Positions 1-7,107 of a DNA stretch of 7,653 nucleotides are shown piece by piece (the first letter of the stretch is position 1; each line of letters starts with the position of its first letter). The notes below the pieces were generated by a model that saw only the letters and a program-made list of their open reading frames with translations, did not search any database and was not told where the DNA came from. The position numbers and the translations under genes are program-made. Source of the DNA: an uncultured Clostridia bacterium (lineage in GTDB: Bacteria > Bacillota > Clostridia > Oscillospirales > Ruminococcaceae); contig CALMXN010000297.1 of the NCBI GenBank assembly GCA_937871145.1, forward strand, positions 1-7,653, in the 5' to 3' direction.

Positions 1-1841
1 CCAGTCTTGGAATTAACTTTGGTACAGCAGCAGTAGTAATGAAAAATAAGCGAACCCCAAACTATACTGCACAGTATGAATATACTGTTTACTATGAAAC
101 TGATGAAAATGGTGTTCCTTTTGTATTTCCTACAAAGAATGAACGATGGAAAACCGCCAAACAAGAAAACTTCTCAAAAATCCCTGGCTCGCCTGTGGCT
201 TATTGGGTGAGTGAGAAGTTTATTAGGGCGTTTGAGAATGGGACGTTGCTGGGAAGTATTGCAGATTCAAAGCAAGGGGTAGCGACGGCTGATAATAATC
301 GCTTTTTACGCCAATGGTATGAAGTGGCAAATTATAGAATTAAGTTTAATGCACATAACCAAGAAGAAGCTAATCATTCTAAGAACAAATGGTTTCCCTA
401 CAACAAAGGCGGAGAATTTAGAAAGTGGTATGGAAATAATGACTATGTAGTTAATTGGGGAAATGGTGGATTTGAATTAAGAAATTTTAAAAATTCTGTA
501 TTAAGAAATCCAAATTACTATTTCAAAAGTTGCTTTAGTTGGTCATTAGTATCGTCAAGTGTAGCAGCATTTAGATATAAACCCATAGGAAATATATTTG
601 ATGTTGCTGGTATGAGTTGTTTTAGCGAAAATGAATTATATTATCTTCTTGCACTTTGTAATACAAAAGTTGTTATGAATGTTTTGCAAGTAATTGCACC
701 AACTATTAATTATCAATGTGGCGATATTGCCAATATCCCTGTAATCATTGACGAAACCCGCAAACCCAAAATTGAAACCCTCGTAGAAGATTGCATAATC
801 ACTAGCGAGATGGACTGGGACAGCTTTGAAACAAGCTGGGATTTTCAAACACATCCTTTTTTGGATGTGGGCATTTTTGATAATTGGTTCGGAGATGTAA
901 AAGGCACTGAAGAATATGACGATATACATAAATTTCTCCAAAATCATTATAATGTATGGGATTGGGAAACAGATGAGGAATTTAAGCTACTAAAAAAGAA
1001 CGAAGAAGAACTCAATCGCATTTTTATAGAAATATACGGCTTGCAGGACGAGCTTACCCCCGAAGTAGAGGACAAAGACATAACCATAACAAGAGCCGAT
1101 TTAAAGCGTGATATGCGGTCGTTTGTTTCCTATGCAGTCGGCTGTATGTTCGGCAGATATTCACTTGATGTCGACGGGCTTGTTTATGCTGGCGGTGAAT
1201 GGGACAGTAGTAAATATAAAACCTATATCCCAAATGATGATAACTGTATTCTAATAACCGACGAAGAATATTTTGGTGACGATATTGTCGGTCGCTTTGT
1301 TGAATTCGTTAAGACTGTTTACGGTGAGGAATTTCTTGATGTAAACCTTGATTTCATTGCAGAAGCTCTTGGCAATAAGGGAAATACAAGCCGTCAGATT
1401 ATAAGAAACTATTTCCTTACTGACTTTATCAAAGACCACAATAAAATCTATCAGAAACGCCCTATTTATTGGATGTTTGATAGTGGCAAGCAAAACGGAT
1501 TTAAGGCACTTATCTATATGCACCGCTGGAACGCTGATACAACAGGTAATGTTCGTGTTGAATATCTTCATAAGCTTCAAAGAGTTTATGAAAGTGAAGT
1601 CAATCGTATGCAGGAAACAATAGATAATAGTACAAACAGCCGTGATATAACACTTGCTGAAAAGCGTAAGGATAAGCTTTTAAAACAGCTTAAAGAAGCA
1701 AGAGATTATGACGAGAAGATTTCTCATCTTGCTCTTGCAAGAATTGACATTGACCTTGATGATGGTGTAAAAGTCAACTATGAAAAGGTTCAGACAGCTC
1801 AGGACGGAAAGAAGCTTGAAGTTCTTGTGCCTATCAAATAA
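1..1841 (+). CDS. pglX: PglX (BrxX), BREX type 1 adenine-specific DNA methyltransferase, C-terminal part
   Basis: The reading frame is already open at the window edge (first full codon at position 3), so the gene starts upstream. The ATG at 39 is internal: it has no ribosome binding site, and the frame before it reads SLGINFGTAAVV. About 612 residues are present, roughly half of the ~1200 aa usual for this family. The methyltransferase half with the SAM-binding and NPPY motifs is missing from view. Counting from the Met at 39, the visible landmarks are: the IPGSPVAYWVS motif (48-58), a target-recognition region (about 97-235) with the hallmarks WFPYNKGGEFRKWYGN and PTINYQCGDIANIP, SWDFQTHPF (267-275), a charged helical stretch (312-335), GLQDELTPEVEDKD (334-347), and KRPIYWMFDSGKQNGFKALI (473-492). 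All are typical of BREX-1 PglX. In known systems PglX methylates adenine in a non-palindromic 6-base site, which marks host DNA, and it is also needed for phage exclusion. pglZ follows 17 bases later in the same operon. Identification is by recognised motifs and gene order; the recognition site cannot be predicted from this sequence. Confidence 0.95.
   Translation, partial: SLGINFGTAAVVMKNKRTPNYTAQYEYTVYYETDENGVPFVFPTKNERWKTAKQENFSKIPGSPVAYWVSEKFIRAFENGTLLGSIADSKQGVATADNNRFLRQWYEVANYRIKFNAHNQEEANHSKNKWFPYNKGGEFRKWYGNNDYVVNWGNGGFELRNFKNSVLRNPNYYFKSCFSWSLVSSSVAAFRYKPIGNIFDVAGMSCFSENELYYLLALCNTKVVMNVLQVIAPTINYQCGDIANIPVIIDETRKPKIETLVEDCIITSEMDWDSFETSWDFQTHPFLDVGIFDNWFGDVKGTEEYDDIHKFLQNHYNVWDWETDEEFKLLKKNEEELNRIFIEIYGLQDELTPEVEDKDITITRADLKRDMRSFVSYAVGCMFGRYSLDVDGLVYAGGEWDSSKYKTYIPNDDNCILITDEEYFGDDIVGRFVEFVKTVYGEEFLDVNLDFIAEALGNKGNTSRQIIRNYFLTDFIKDHNKIYQKRPIYWMFDSGKQNGFKALIYMHRWNADTTGNVRVEYLHKLQRVYESEVNRMQETIDNSTNSRDITLAEKRKDKLLKQLKEARDYDEKISHLALARIDIDLDDGVKVNYEKVQTAQDGKKLEVLVPIK
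325..720 (+). other. PglX target-recognition region, AT-rich block within the gene
   Basis: This part of pglX encodes the segment that resembles a type I/IIG restriction-modification specificity domain. It begins after the QWYEV motif and ends at PTINYQCGDIANIP. Hand counts of G+C per line give about 49% for 181-300, about 29% for 361-720, and about 46% for 721-840. The low-GC block therefore coincides with the recognition region and is bounded by conserved protein motifs on both sides. Codons also differ: the flanks use GGG, GCG, ACG, CTG, CCC and ACC, whereas the block favours A/T-ending codons. The assignment as DNA-recognition region is by analogy to the family; the boundaries are approximate. 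Confidence 0.6.
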
Positions 1842-1846
1842 AATAC

Positions 1847-1861
1847 GAGGTGTAAAAAGTG
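1847..1861 (+). promoter_or_regulatory. Ribosome binding site and GTG start of pglZ
   Basis: GAGGTG at 1847-1852, followed by a GTG codon at 1859-1861, with 8 bases between GAGG and the start. It lies in the 17-base gap after the pglX stop. The following protein starts MAELNLKQITDKL, as expected for the N-terminus of BREX-1 PglZ, so GTG is the start. Confidence 0.85.
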
Positions 1862-4372
1862 GCAGAGCTTAATCTTAAACAAATTACCGATAAATTAAAC
1901 GAGGAATTTACAGCGGAAGAACGCAGACTTGTATTTTGGTATGATGATAATGCAGAATTTGCCGCTGAAATAGACTCGCTTGAACTAAATAATGCAAAGA
2001 AACTTAAACTTGAAAAGGATAATCAGCTTTACACAAAGTATTTTCTTGAAATTGAGGATACAAAAACAAATTATCTCATCTATGCTCCATTCTCAAAACC
2101 CGAAATAAGAGAAAATCATCTTGCTGATACAATTCATTATTCAAAGGAATTCTTTGTTGACAGAGCATCACTTATATGTGCTGACCTTAATATAGCAGAT
2201 GAATTCAAGCCAATAATTCAAAAGTATGTTAAGTTCTTTGCTGCACAGGAAAGATTGCAACGTTTTTATAGTATTGATGTTGAAGAATATGACAGAATTA
2301 CTATTGAAGTCAGTCTTATAAGTGCTGTTTGCAGATTAAAAATAGCTTCATTCGAGGAAAGCCTCAAGATTATTCTCGCTGAAGAAAGTCTTGAAGATAA
2401 TAAATATTTAGAAAGCCTTAATAAATATGGTCTTATTGAAGCGTTTTGGCAGCAAGCAGAAATAACATTCGGTTATATGGATTCAACGCCAACACTTGAA
2501 AAACTCCTGTTGTGTTTGTTCATAACTTATTCAGTAAAGGTTATGCAGTGTGATGTGCCGGTTGCTTGGAAACCATATATCTCACAGAAATCAGGCAGCG
2601 TAATGGCATTCCTTGATAACTATATGAATAACTCAATTTATGGTGAACGTTTTGATGAGTTATCCGCTATTGTATATAACTTAATAGACGGTCATAAGGT
2701 GTTTTCAAAGATTGCAGTTGAAAATCTTATTGATTGTAACATTTTTAAAGGAATTGATGAACTAATTGTATCCTGGATGCTCGAAAGGCTTGAAAATGAA
2801 GACACCGCTGCTAAGATATTGGATAGAACTATCCCTGAAATCTGTTTACTCAGAAGAAAACAGCATTATGGAGTATTTTTCAGAAACGAATATTTTGTTC
2901 TTGAGAATGCTTATTACATAATCAAGGATGCGAATTATTCCCCAATGAGTAGTATAAATGAAATCATTAAGAGTTATACCTCTGTATGGTATAAAATTGA
3001 TATGCATTATCGTTATTTTAATTACTACTACAATAAACTTTCATCAAATGTCGGCTTTGAAAATATGCGTTTCCTTATCGAAAACATTTATACAAATGAT
3101 TACCTTAACAAGATAACAGTAAACTGGTGTAATACTTTTGCTGAAGCAAACGGTAAAACTAACATTCCAGTTCAGCAAAATTTCTATCATGACAACATAT
3201 CTTCTTCCAAAGACAAAGTTTGTGTTATAATCTCAGATGCTTTACGATATGAAGTTGGCATTACATTATTTAAAGAATTACAGGCTGATGAAAAGTGTAA
3301 TGCAAAAATAAGTGTCATGCAGTCTGTGCTTCCTTCAAAAACTCAGACAGGTATGGCAGCACTCCTGCCTCATAGAACATATACATTAAACTCCGAACTA
3401 AAAGCAGAAGTTGATGGAAAAGTATGTGATACAACTGAAACTCGTGAAGCATTGTTTAAAACATATTCAGAAGCAAGCCGTTGTGTTCAATTTGACAGCC
3501 TTACAAAAATGAGTCAGTCTGAGCTTCGAGAGATATTTACTGAAAAGCGATTTGTTTATGTATATCATAATCAAATTGATGCCTGTGGAGATGATCCTAA
3601 AAGTGAAGATGAGGTTTTTGTGGCTTGCGAAGAAGCAGTTACTGAAATCAAAGCACTTATTAAAAAGCTAACCACGAGTGCTAATACCTCACATTTTTTC
3701 GTAACTGCTGACCATGGTTTTCTTTACAAGAGAGATAAGGTTTTCGAAAGTGATAAAATTGGTGGCATTTCTAAGAAATCATTACTAACCGGCAAACGAT
3801 TTGCCATATCAAATGAACCAATAGACATTGAAGGAATACGCAGTATACCTCTCAATACGATGTATACTGGTTATGATGGATATGTTTCATCTCCTGTCGG
3901 AACTGATATAATAAAACATCCAGGGAGTGGACTAAACTATGTTCACGGCGGCTGTTCACCTCAAGAAATGATTATTCCTGTTATTGAGGTGAAAACTGAA
4001 AGAAGCTTCACAGAAACTAAAAAAGCAACAATTGCACTTATCACTCCCCTTAAAAAACTAACAAATCTCAATATAATACTTGAATTTATACAAAGTGAAG
4101 CCGTAAGCGATATTATCAAGGAAGCAACTTACAAAGTTTTCTTTGTGTCAGAAGACAATGAAACTATTTCAAACGAAAACTTTATTATTGCTGATAAAGT
4201 TGACTCTGAAGCTATACATCGTATGTTCAAGCTTCGCTTCAACCTCAAAAACAAGACATACAGCAAATTACAAAAGTATTATTTAGTTGCCGTTGATGAA
4301 AACAATGGTATGGAATTAATGAGAACAGATATTATGATAGATATTGCTTTTGCAGGAAACTTCGGTTTCTGA
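1859..4372 (+). CDS. pglZ: PglZ, BREX type 1 alkaline-phosphatase-superfamily protein (PglZ-A)
   Basis: Complete gene of 837 residues, a normal length for the BREX-1 PglZ subfamily. The N-terminal region (1-110) contains RRLVFWYDDNAEF (22-34), typical of this family. A mostly helical middle part follows to about residue 450. The PglZ domain (about 452-712) then shows the metal-site motifs of the alkaline phosphatase fold in order: ISDALRYE (458-465, with Asp460), LPSKTQTGMAALLP (491-504, carrying the likely Thr/Ser nucleophile region), YHNQIDACGD (569-578), TADHGF (616-621, Asp618/His619) and VHGGCSPQEM (695-704, His696). All the expected metal ligands appear present, so the protein looks intact. 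A C-terminal domain (about 713-837) has beta-rich character. PglZ is a core BREX protein needed for both methylation and phage exclusion; nuclease or phosphodiesterase activity has been proposed, and its exact reaction is not settled. It has no signal peptide or membrane segment and should be cytoplasmic. It lies between pglX and brxL and is almost certainly co-transcribed with both. Confidence 0.96.
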   Translation: MAELNLKQITDKLNEEFTAEERRLVFWYDDNAEFAAEIDSLELNNAKKLKLEKDNQLYTKYFLEIEDTKTNYLIYAPFSKPEIRENHLADTIHYSKEFFVDRASLICADLNIADEFKPIIQKYVKFFAAQERLQRFYSIDVEEYDRITIEVSLISAVCRLKIASFEESLKIILAEESLEDNKYLESLNKYGLIEAFWQQAEITFGYMDSTPTLEKLLLCLFITYSVKVMQCDVPVAWKPYISQKSGSVMAFLDNYMNNSIYGERFDELSAIVYNLIDGHKVFSKIAVENLIDCNIFKGIDELIVSWMLERLENEDTAAKILDRTIPEICLLRRKQHYGVFFRNEYFVLENAYYIIKDANYSPMSSINEIIKSYTSVWYKIDMHYRYFNYYYNKLSSNVGFENMRFLIENIYTNDYLNKITVNWCNTFAEANGKTNIPVQQNFYHDNISSSKDKVCVIISDALRYEVGITLFKELQADEKCNAKISVMQSVLPSKTQTGMAALLPHRTYTLNSELKAEVDGKVCDTTETREALFKTYSEASRCVQFDSLTKMSQSELREIFTEKRFVYVYHNQIDACGDDPKSEDEVFVACEEAVTEIKALIKKLTTSANTSHFFVTADHGFLYKRDKVFESDKIGGISKKSLLTGKRFAISNEPIDIEGIRSIPLNTMYTGYDGYVSSPVGTDIIKHPGSGLNYVHGGCSPQEMIIPVIEVKTERSFTETKKATIALITPLKKLTNLNIILEFIQSEAVSDIIKEATYKVFFVSEDNETISNENFIIADKVDSEAIHRMFKLRFNLKNKTYSKLQKYYLVAVDENNGMELMRTDIMIDIAFAGNFGF

Positions 4373-4386
4373 TATTGATAGAAATG

Positions 4387-4400
4387 AAGGTTATAATATG
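4387..4400 (+). promoter_or_regulatory. Ribosome binding site that fixes the brxL start
   Basis: AAGG at 4387-4390 lies 7 bases before ATG at 4398-4400. The frame is open further upstream to a TTG at 4344, but that codon lies inside the end of pglZ, lacks a Shine-Dalgarno sequence, and would add 18 residues (MLLQETSVSDIDRNEGYN) without family character. The ATG at 4398 is preferred. Confidence 0.75.
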
Positions 4401-6476
4401 GATGAAAAATTATCTGTATTTAATACAGAAACTGAAGACCCAAACGAAGTATTAAAGTATAAACTTCGACAGAACTTCGATGGCAAGATTGTCAGAAAAG
4501 ACTTAACTAAAAAAATAAAAGAAGGGGCAAATGTTCCTGTATATGTGCTTGAATTTCTTTTAGGTCAATACTGCAACACTGATGTCGAAGAAGAAATTGA
4601 AATTGGAGTTGAAACTGTAAAAAAAATACTTTCCGATAATTTTGTAAGACCTGATGAAGCTCAGAAAATTCTCTCTTTACTTCGCAAAAACGGAAGATAT
4701 ACTGTCATTGATATGATTACAGTAGGACTTAATCTAAAAAACAACACATACAATGCATCTTTCTCAAACCTTGGATTAAGCGGCATACCAATACCAGATA
4801 GTTACCCTGAAACATATGACAGGCTTCTATGCGGTGGTATATGGTGTATCATTCAACTTGAATACGAATATATTGAAGAAGAAAAGCAAAACGGTTGCCC
4901 TGTACAGATAAGGCAGCTTAATCCGATACAAATGCCTCATATAGATATTTCTGAGCTTAAAGAAGGACGTAAGTTTTTTAGTAAAGATGAATGGATAAAT
5001 GTAATACTTCGTTCAATAGGAATGGAACCTGATTATCTCAGCTATCGTGAAAAATGGCTTTTGTTGACTCGTGCACTTCCTCTTATAGAAAATAACTTTA
5101 ATTTATGTGAACTCGGTCCAAGAAGCACAGGCAAATCTCATCTTTATAAGGAAATATCTCCTAACAGCATTCTTGTGTCTGGTGGTCAGACTACAGTCGC
5201 CAATCTTTTTTATAATATGGGTAAAAGGACCGTAGGTCTAGTAGGACTATGGGACTGCGTTGCATTTGACGAGGTTGCTGGAATAAGGTTCAAAGATAAA
5301 GATGGCGTACAAATAATGAAAGATTATATGGCTTCGGGTTCTTTTGCTCGTGGAAAAGAAGAGAAAGCAGCATCAGCATCAATGGTGTTTGTGGGTAATA
5401 TTAATCAAAGTGTTGATGTATTACTGAAAACCTCAAGCCTTTTCGATCCCTTTCCAAAGGAAATGGGAACTGACACAGCTTTTCTTGATAGAATGCACTG
5501 CTATCTTCCAGGATGGGAAATCCCTAAATTCCGACCTAAACACTTTACAAACAATTATGGCTTCATTACAGATTATTTTGCGGAGTTTATAAGAGAACTA
5601 CGAAAAGAACAATATGGGAATAAGCTTGATACATATTTCAAGTTAGGGAAAAACCTAAATCAACGTGACACTATTGCGGTTAGAAGAATGGTTGACGGTT
5701 ATCTCAAACTTATATATCCACACGGTGAATTTACAAAAGATGATCTTGAAGAGGTTGTTCAGATTTCTCTTGAAATGCGTAGAAGAGTCAAAGAACAGCT
5801 AAAAAAGCTTGGTGGTATGGAGTTCTATGATGTTAATTTTTCATATATTGATAATGAGACATTTGAAGAACATTACGTTTCAGTGCCCGAACAAGGTGGT
5901 GGAAAGCTTATACCTGAAGGAATTTGTAATCCAGGACAAGTTTACAATGTTTCACAAGGTAAATCAGGCATGCTTGGTGTATTTAGACTTGAATCTCAAA
6001 TGCTTCCTGGTAACGGCAAATTCAATAGAACAGGCATCGGCTCAGATAGAGAATGTAAAGAAGCCTCTGATACAGCGTTTAACTTTCTTAAAGCTAATGG
6101 AAATCGAATAAGTGGAACGATAAGTACGACATCGAAAGATTATATAGTCAATTATCAAGATTTACAAGGTATAGGAATGACTAATAAACTTGCCTTGCCT
6201 ACTTTAATTGCTTTATGTTCTATTGCTCTTGCAAAACCTTTGCAAAGCTCAATTGTAGTTCTTGGCGAAATAAGTATAAGTGGCACTATCATAAAAGCTG
6301 ATGAGCTTGCAAATGTTTTACAAGTTTGTCTTGATAGTGGAGCAAAGAAAGTTCTTATACCAAGTACTTCTTTTACTGATTTTGGTACAGTACCTCCAGA
6401 ATTAATGAGTGCATTTCAGCTTATTCCTTATTCCAGTGCTGAAGATGCCGTGTTTAAGGCTTTAGGTGTTGAATAA
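4398..6476 (+). CDS. brxL: BrxL, BREX AAA+ ATPase with Lon-protease-like C-terminal domain
   Basis: Complete gene of 692 residues from the ATG at 4398, close to the usual BrxL length. The N-terminal region (1-190) contains LRQNFDGKIVRKDLTKKIK (23-41) and VPVYVLEFLLGQYC (46-59), characteristic of the family. The AAA+ core has Walker A GPRSTGKS (240-247), Walker B LWDCVAFDEV (284-293) with Asp291/Glu292, a sensor-like FVGNINQ (331-337) and LDRMHCYLPGWE (363-374) with a candidate arginine finger Arg365. The Lon-like domain spans about 575-692, with GEISISG (623-629) and GAKKVLIP (648-655) matching the conserved Lon core. Aligned by eye to E. coli Lon, the catalytic Ser and Lys positions are Lys597 and Ala638, so protease activity is doubtful. 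Characterised BrxL proteins form ring-shaped DNA-binding motors and act in phage interference rather than host methylation. It is the last gene of the operon, 25 bases after pglZ and followed by a terminator. Cytoplasmic; no membrane segments. Confidence 0.96.
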   Translation: MDEKLSVFNTETEDPNEVLKYKLRQNFDGKIVRKDLTKKIKEGANVPVYVLEFLLGQYCNTDVEEEIEIGVETVKKILSDNFVRPDEAQKILSLLRKNGRYTVIDMITVGLNLKNNTYNASFSNLGLSGIPIPDSYPETYDRLLCGGIWCIIQLEYEYIEEEKQNGCPVQIRQLNPIQMPHIDISELKEGRKFFSKDEWINVILRSIGMEPDYLSYREKWLLLTRALPLIENNFNLCELGPRSTGKSHLYKEISPNSILVSGGQTTVANLFYNMGKRTVGLVGLWDCVAFDEVAGIRFKDKDGVQIMKDYMASGSFARGKEEKAASASMVFVGNINQSVDVLLKTSSLFDPFPKEMGTDTAFLDRMHCYLPGWEIPKFRPKHFTNNYGFITDYFAEFIRELRKEQYGNKLDTYFKLGKNLNQRDTIAVRRMVDGYLKLIYPHGEFTKDDLEEVVQISLEMRRRVKEQLKKLGGMEFYDVNFSYIDNETFEEHYVSVPEQGGGKLIPEGICNPGQVYNVSQGKSGMLGVFRLESQMLPGNGKFNRTGIGSDRECKEASDTAFNFLKANGNRISGTISTTSKDYIVNYQDLQGIGMTNKLALPTLIALCSIALAKPLQSSIVVLGEISISGTIIKADELANVLQVCLDSGAKKVLIPSTSFTDFGTVPPELMSAFQLIPYSSAEDAVFKALGVE

Positions 6477-6484
6477 GTAAATCA

Positions 6485-6537
6485 AAAAGTCTCTATCAGT
6501 AGCAAATATTGTCTACCTAGATAGGAACTTTTATTTT
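6485..6537 (+). terminator. Rho-independent terminator closing the BREX operon
   Basis: Nine bases after the brxL stop, the left arm 6485-6497 (AAAAGTCTCTATC) pairs with the right arm 6520-6532 (GATAGGAACTTTT), 13 positions with one C/A mismatch and one G-U pair. Inside, GTAG/CTAC and CAA/TTG can extend the stem further. The right arm runs into TTTTATTTT, giving the U-rich tail. The A-rich left arm means it may also work for transcription from the other strand. Confidence 0.8.
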
Positions 6538-6553
6538 CCATTTATTCATGTAT

Positions 6554-6578
6554 ATCTTCGAAAGATCTTATATAAGAT
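6554..6578. repeat. Nested ATCTT/AAGAT inverted repeats with a 14-base perfect palindrome
   Basis: ATCTT at 6554-6558 and AAGAT at 6562-6566 form a 5-base stem with a 3-base gap. Overlapping it, 6565-6578 reads ATCTTATATAAGAT, a perfect 14-base palindrome. The same half-site thus occurs four times in alternating orientation within 25 bases. It could bind a dimeric regulator or form a hairpin. No function is known, and in AT-rich DNA some of this may be chance. Confidence 0.5.
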
Positions 6579-6631
6579 AAACGTATAGTATCCGCGCAAT
6601 AATCCCCCGACTATTCAGTGACTCAAAAAAG

Positions 6632-6640
6632 TGTTACAAT
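6632..6640 (+). promoter_or_regulatory. Candidate extended -10 promoter for the downstream gene
   Basis: TGTTACAAT contains TACAAT (6635-6640) preceded by TGN, the extended -10 pattern of a sigma-70/SigA promoter. No good -35 box is visible at 16-18 bases upstream (6612-6617 is TATTCA), which an extended -10 can tolerate. A start near 6647 would give a leader of about 34 bases. The placement between a terminator and a strong ribosome binding site supports it, but it is a pattern match only. Confidence 0.45.
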
Positions 6641-6649
6641 ACTCTAAAA

Positions 6650-6661
6650 TGACTATAGTCA
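6650..6661. promoter_or_regulatory. 12-base perfect palindrome, operator-like
   Basis: TGACTATAGTCA is a perfect palindrome 9 bases after the candidate -10 and just before the ribosome binding site. This is where a repressor operator commonly sits; alternatively it forms a small hairpin at the 5' end of the mRNA. No regulator gene is in the window. Confidence 0.4.
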
Positions 6662-6667
6662 AATTAG

Positions 6668-6683
6668 AGAGGTGAAAGAAATG
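6668..6683 (+). promoter_or_regulatory. Strong ribosome binding site pointing to ATG 6681
   Basis: AGAGGTGA at 6668-6675 has GAGG 8 bases before ATG 6681-6683, which is ideal spacing. That ATG opens only a 14-codon frame (MGKNGYPVQRLELH, then TGA). The long frame starts at ATG 6691, 18 bases from GAGG, which is too far for efficient use. The two frames differ by one base across the run GGGGAAAAA (6683-6691). Confidence 0.7.
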
Positions 6684-6690
6684 GGGAAAA

Positions 6691-7107
6691 ATGGTTATCC
6701 CGTACAGAGACTGGAACTACATTGATAAACCTGAGGATGCTGTACTCCCTGAAATTGTTGAAGAACAAATATACGAAGATCCTTTATCTGTTGATGATGA
6801 ATGGCTCGAAGATAATTATGGCAGTCTGATCGTAGATGAATACAGTGCTCAAATGAAAAAAGAACTTGTTGAGTGCTTATATATTTATATGAGTGAGGGA
6901 ATCTCAAATTTATCGGATTTGATTAATCTATTTTCTTTTGCAGCTCAAGGAAATGCTAAAGATCATATCAAGCTTAAAACAAACCTCAAAAACGGTAAAA
7001 AGGATTTATCTCTTACTATAGGCGATTATGATAAAGAAGATAATAAAAATGAGCTTCAGGAAGACCCAAAAAAATATAAAATAAATGATCTTTGTTTGTT
7101 TTTATAA
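6691..7107 (+). CDS. Hypothetical protein, acidic N-terminal part of a probably interrupted gene
   Basis: Unrecognised 138-residue product. It starts MVIPYRDWNYIDKPEDAV and is rich in Asp and Glu over the first 55 residues (VEEQIYEDPLSVDDEWLEDN at 23-42). A helical, partly hydrophobic part follows (about 53-87), then a charged Lys/Asp/Glu-rich linker to about 130. There is no signal peptide, zinc motif or recognisable domain. The start is uncertain: the good ribosome binding site serves ATG 6681 in another frame, and loss of one base in GGGGAAAAA would give MGKMVIPYRDW, joining it to this frame. The end is also suspect, since the TAA at 7105-7107 is followed by an open frame in the same phase to the window end. 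It is separated from BREX by a terminator and has its own promoter candidate, so a role in BREX is not implied. It may be a truncated product, the first part of a read-through protein, or a pseudogene fragment. Confidence 0.55.
   Translation: MVIPYRDWNYIDKPEDAVLPEIVEEQIYEDPLSVDDEWLEDNYGSLIVDEYSAQMKKELVECLYIYMSEGISNLSDLINLFSFAAQGNAKDHIKLKTNLKNGKKDLSLTIGDYDKEDNKNELQEDPKKYKINDLCLFL

Noticed and set aside
39..41. ATG 39 as the true start of pglX
   Set aside because: The frame is open upstream to the window edge, no ribosome binding site precedes it, and the methyltransferase half of PglX must lie upstream.
4344..4397. Upstream TTG start for brxL overlapping the end of pglZ
   Set aside because: No Shine-Dalgarno, non-family N-terminal extension, and a well-spaced AAGG precedes ATG 4398.
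5809..6111. 100-residue plus-strand frame inside brxL
   Set aside because: Lies entirely in an alternative frame of a clear conserved gene and has no supporting signals.
6477..6690. CRISPR array, tRNA or small RNA gene in the intergenic region
   Set aside because: No spaced direct repeats and no tRNA cloverleaf; the only structures are the terminator stem and short palindromes.
7068..7074. Programmed frameshift at the seven-A run
   Set aside because: Both the -1 and +1 frames reach stop codons within a few codons, so slippage would not give a longer product.
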